The position numbers and the translations under genes were made by a program. A stretch of 64,000 nucleotides of DNA from Allomyces arbusculus (taxonomy: Eukaryota > Blastocladiomycota > Blastocladiomycetes > Blastocladiales > Blastocladiaceae). Position 1 is the stretch's first letter, and every line of letters begins with the position of its first letter. The notes under the pieces were generated by a model. The model was not told the DNA's origin and searched no databases. It worked only from the letters and a program-made list of their open reading frames with translations. This document shows, one piece after another, positions 62,601 through 64,000 of the stretch. The stretch lies in NCBI GenBank assembly GCA_027604705.1, contig JADHYV010000010.1:62001-126000 (forward strand), in the 5' to 3' direction.

Positions 62601-64000
62601 GACCACGGTCGACGGCAACGTGTGCATTGCGTTGTTTGTCGCCACGCACATGAATCGGCTCTTGTGTCCGGACCATCCGATCTTCCGCGAGTGCTACACG
62701 CTGCCCCTGACCGACGACACAGTTGCTAAGTTGACCAAGGTCTTGATGCACGCTCTGACCACTGGCGCCGGCCTCGGCCGCGTCCTGCGCACGTTCCAGG
62801 GTCTGAAGCCGAACACGTCTGATCCGGACAGTACCGTCATAGTCCAAACCCTCTCCAAGCGCGTTTCGGCGCGAAATGCCCTGGTCGATTGCATTGTGGT
62901 GCACGAGGCCACACCCATTGACAGGAGTGCTCGCTTGCGTATTTCAAGCGACGATGTGCGTGCCTCGCCCGCAATTGCCGAACAGACTCGACGCTACTTG
63001 ACCGAGTGGCTGCCGGCCTTGCTCGAGTCCGGTGGTCTGCCGTTCTCCGTGCCCGGCAGCAATGCATTTGGAACCATTTTCCCTGTCTTTGACCGCGTCT
63101 CCGACGATGGTGGACAAGTCTCGATCCAGTGGGCGCAGGCGACGGCCGAGCGATCAGACGCTGTCCGGCTGTTGAATTTGAAATATGACGAGGAAACGAA
63201 GCACGCGCAGCTGCCCGTACTGTCGACGCTGTCGACGCCCGAGTTGCCGGCCGTTCTCCAAGACTTGCGCCCGATTGACGGCAATCTCTGCACCGCGCTC
63301 TTCGTGGCCGTGACCTGCGACGCGCGCATGCACCCGGACCGCGCCATCTACCAACAATCCTACCCGCTACCGATGTCCGCCGACGTGGCCGCGACCGTGA
63401 CAGAGGCGCTGCTCGGCACGCTGACCGCTGGCGCCGGAATGAAGCGCACGATTCGTGCGTTCCCGATGCGGCGCACCGGGCAGGATCTGGATTCGCTGCG
63501 CGCGACGGCCGAGATCCCGCAATCCTCCAAGATTGTGCGACTGCTGCTCGCGCAACTCGCACGACCCGCACTTCGTACCTACAAGCTTGCAGAGGTCCCG
63601 AACCCGCACCGCAGCCCCACCGTCGCCGACCATATTCGCCGGTACCTCGTTGAGTGGACCCCAGCACTCATCACCGCGGGCGGCCTCCCGTTCCGTGCCA
63701 AGGCGGGCAAGACCTCCATCGAGTCCTCTATATGCGCTGTCCCTTGCGTCTTTGATACGGCTGTCGACGAGGCGTCGGGTGATCGCGTGCTCAAGTGGGC
63801 CGTCGAGGCGCCGCACAAACTCGCGGCCGCGCGGTACTTGTACCCGGAATTTGACAAGGAGCTGGAAAAGTATGCCGTGGCCGACCTCGACGGCGGCGAC
63901 ACGCCCGACGACGACAAGTTAGGGTTGACGACAGTCAACTGCAACGTGTGCATTGCCCTGTTTGTCGCCGCCGCATTCGACGACCAGGGCCAGAACCCGG
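59615..64000 (+). CDS. Gene C: third D-domain gene, cut by the window end
   Basis: Exons 59615-59945, 60015-60083 and 60164 to beyond 64000 give an open protein of more than 1,400 residues. The first exon (MNSSAGMALAAVSG) and a 69-nt microexon match gene B in length, phase and donor (GATG followed by GTATTA). Six D copies are visible: 60271-60930, 61030-61655, 61858-62510, 62590-63190, 63256-63865 and one starting at 63922. All but the last are of the long DGNLC type, so the order differs from genes A and B. Copies have longer inserts between the IYQ and RYLT motifs. A Ser/Arg-rich linker sits near 61660-61740. No zinc finger is visible yet; any would lie past the window. The final exon stays open to base 64000. 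Confidence 0.75.

Overview
The window looks like nuclear DNA of a flagellated (zoosporic) fungus. The genes are GC-rich and split by short spliceosomal introns; I placed 32, all 61-88 nt. IFT88, an intraflagellar-transport protein, sits next to Mdm10, a mitochondrial outer-membrane protein typical of fungi. That pairing fits Chytridiomycota or Blastocladiomycota. The high GC makes me lean to the latter (an Allomyces/Catenaria-like organism), but that is inference.

Layout. 369-6874 (-): a 2,086-residue membrane protein that fuses an EGF-like motif, two glycosyltransferase-like regions, a mucin-like 12-residue repeat (with an assembly gap), a REJ/PKD-like ectodomain, a GPS motif and a C-terminal membrane helix. 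7582-14366 (+): a full-length NBAS/Sec39-type tether of Golgi-to-ER transport. 15251-20617 (-): a large TPR protein, divergent from IFT88 at 20982-23522 (+). 23630-24723 (-): Mdm10. 24724-28463: gene-poor, with a poly-C run and an imperfect palindrome.

From 28464 to the end, all on the + strand and head to tail, lies a family I do not recognise. Its unit is a domain of about 175-200 residues, here called the D domain, seen 28 times in four genes. The first gene (28464-33895) has one D copy near its N-terminus, one in its C-terminal half, and up to eight GATA-like zinc fingers. Gene A (34474-47185, 4,084 residues) and gene B (47634-59224, 3,714 residues) each carry ten D copies in matching order, then a helical domain, then zinc fingers. 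Gene C (59615 to beyond the window) has six visible copies. A and B share domain order, most intron positions and intron phases, so they are a whole-gene tandem duplication. Their GATA-like fingers and basic or acidic linkers suggest nuclear, possibly chromatin-bound, proteins; no function is known to me.

The left half is housekeeping: secretory tethering (NBAS), cilium assembly (IFT88, perhaps the divergent TPR gene) and ER-mitochondria contact or outer-membrane assembly (Mdm10). The right half is a lineage-specific expansion. I saw no tRNA, rRNA, CRISPR, retroelement or DNA transposon. Exon borders come from splice motifs, reading-frame phase and protein alignment from memory; no transcript data were used.
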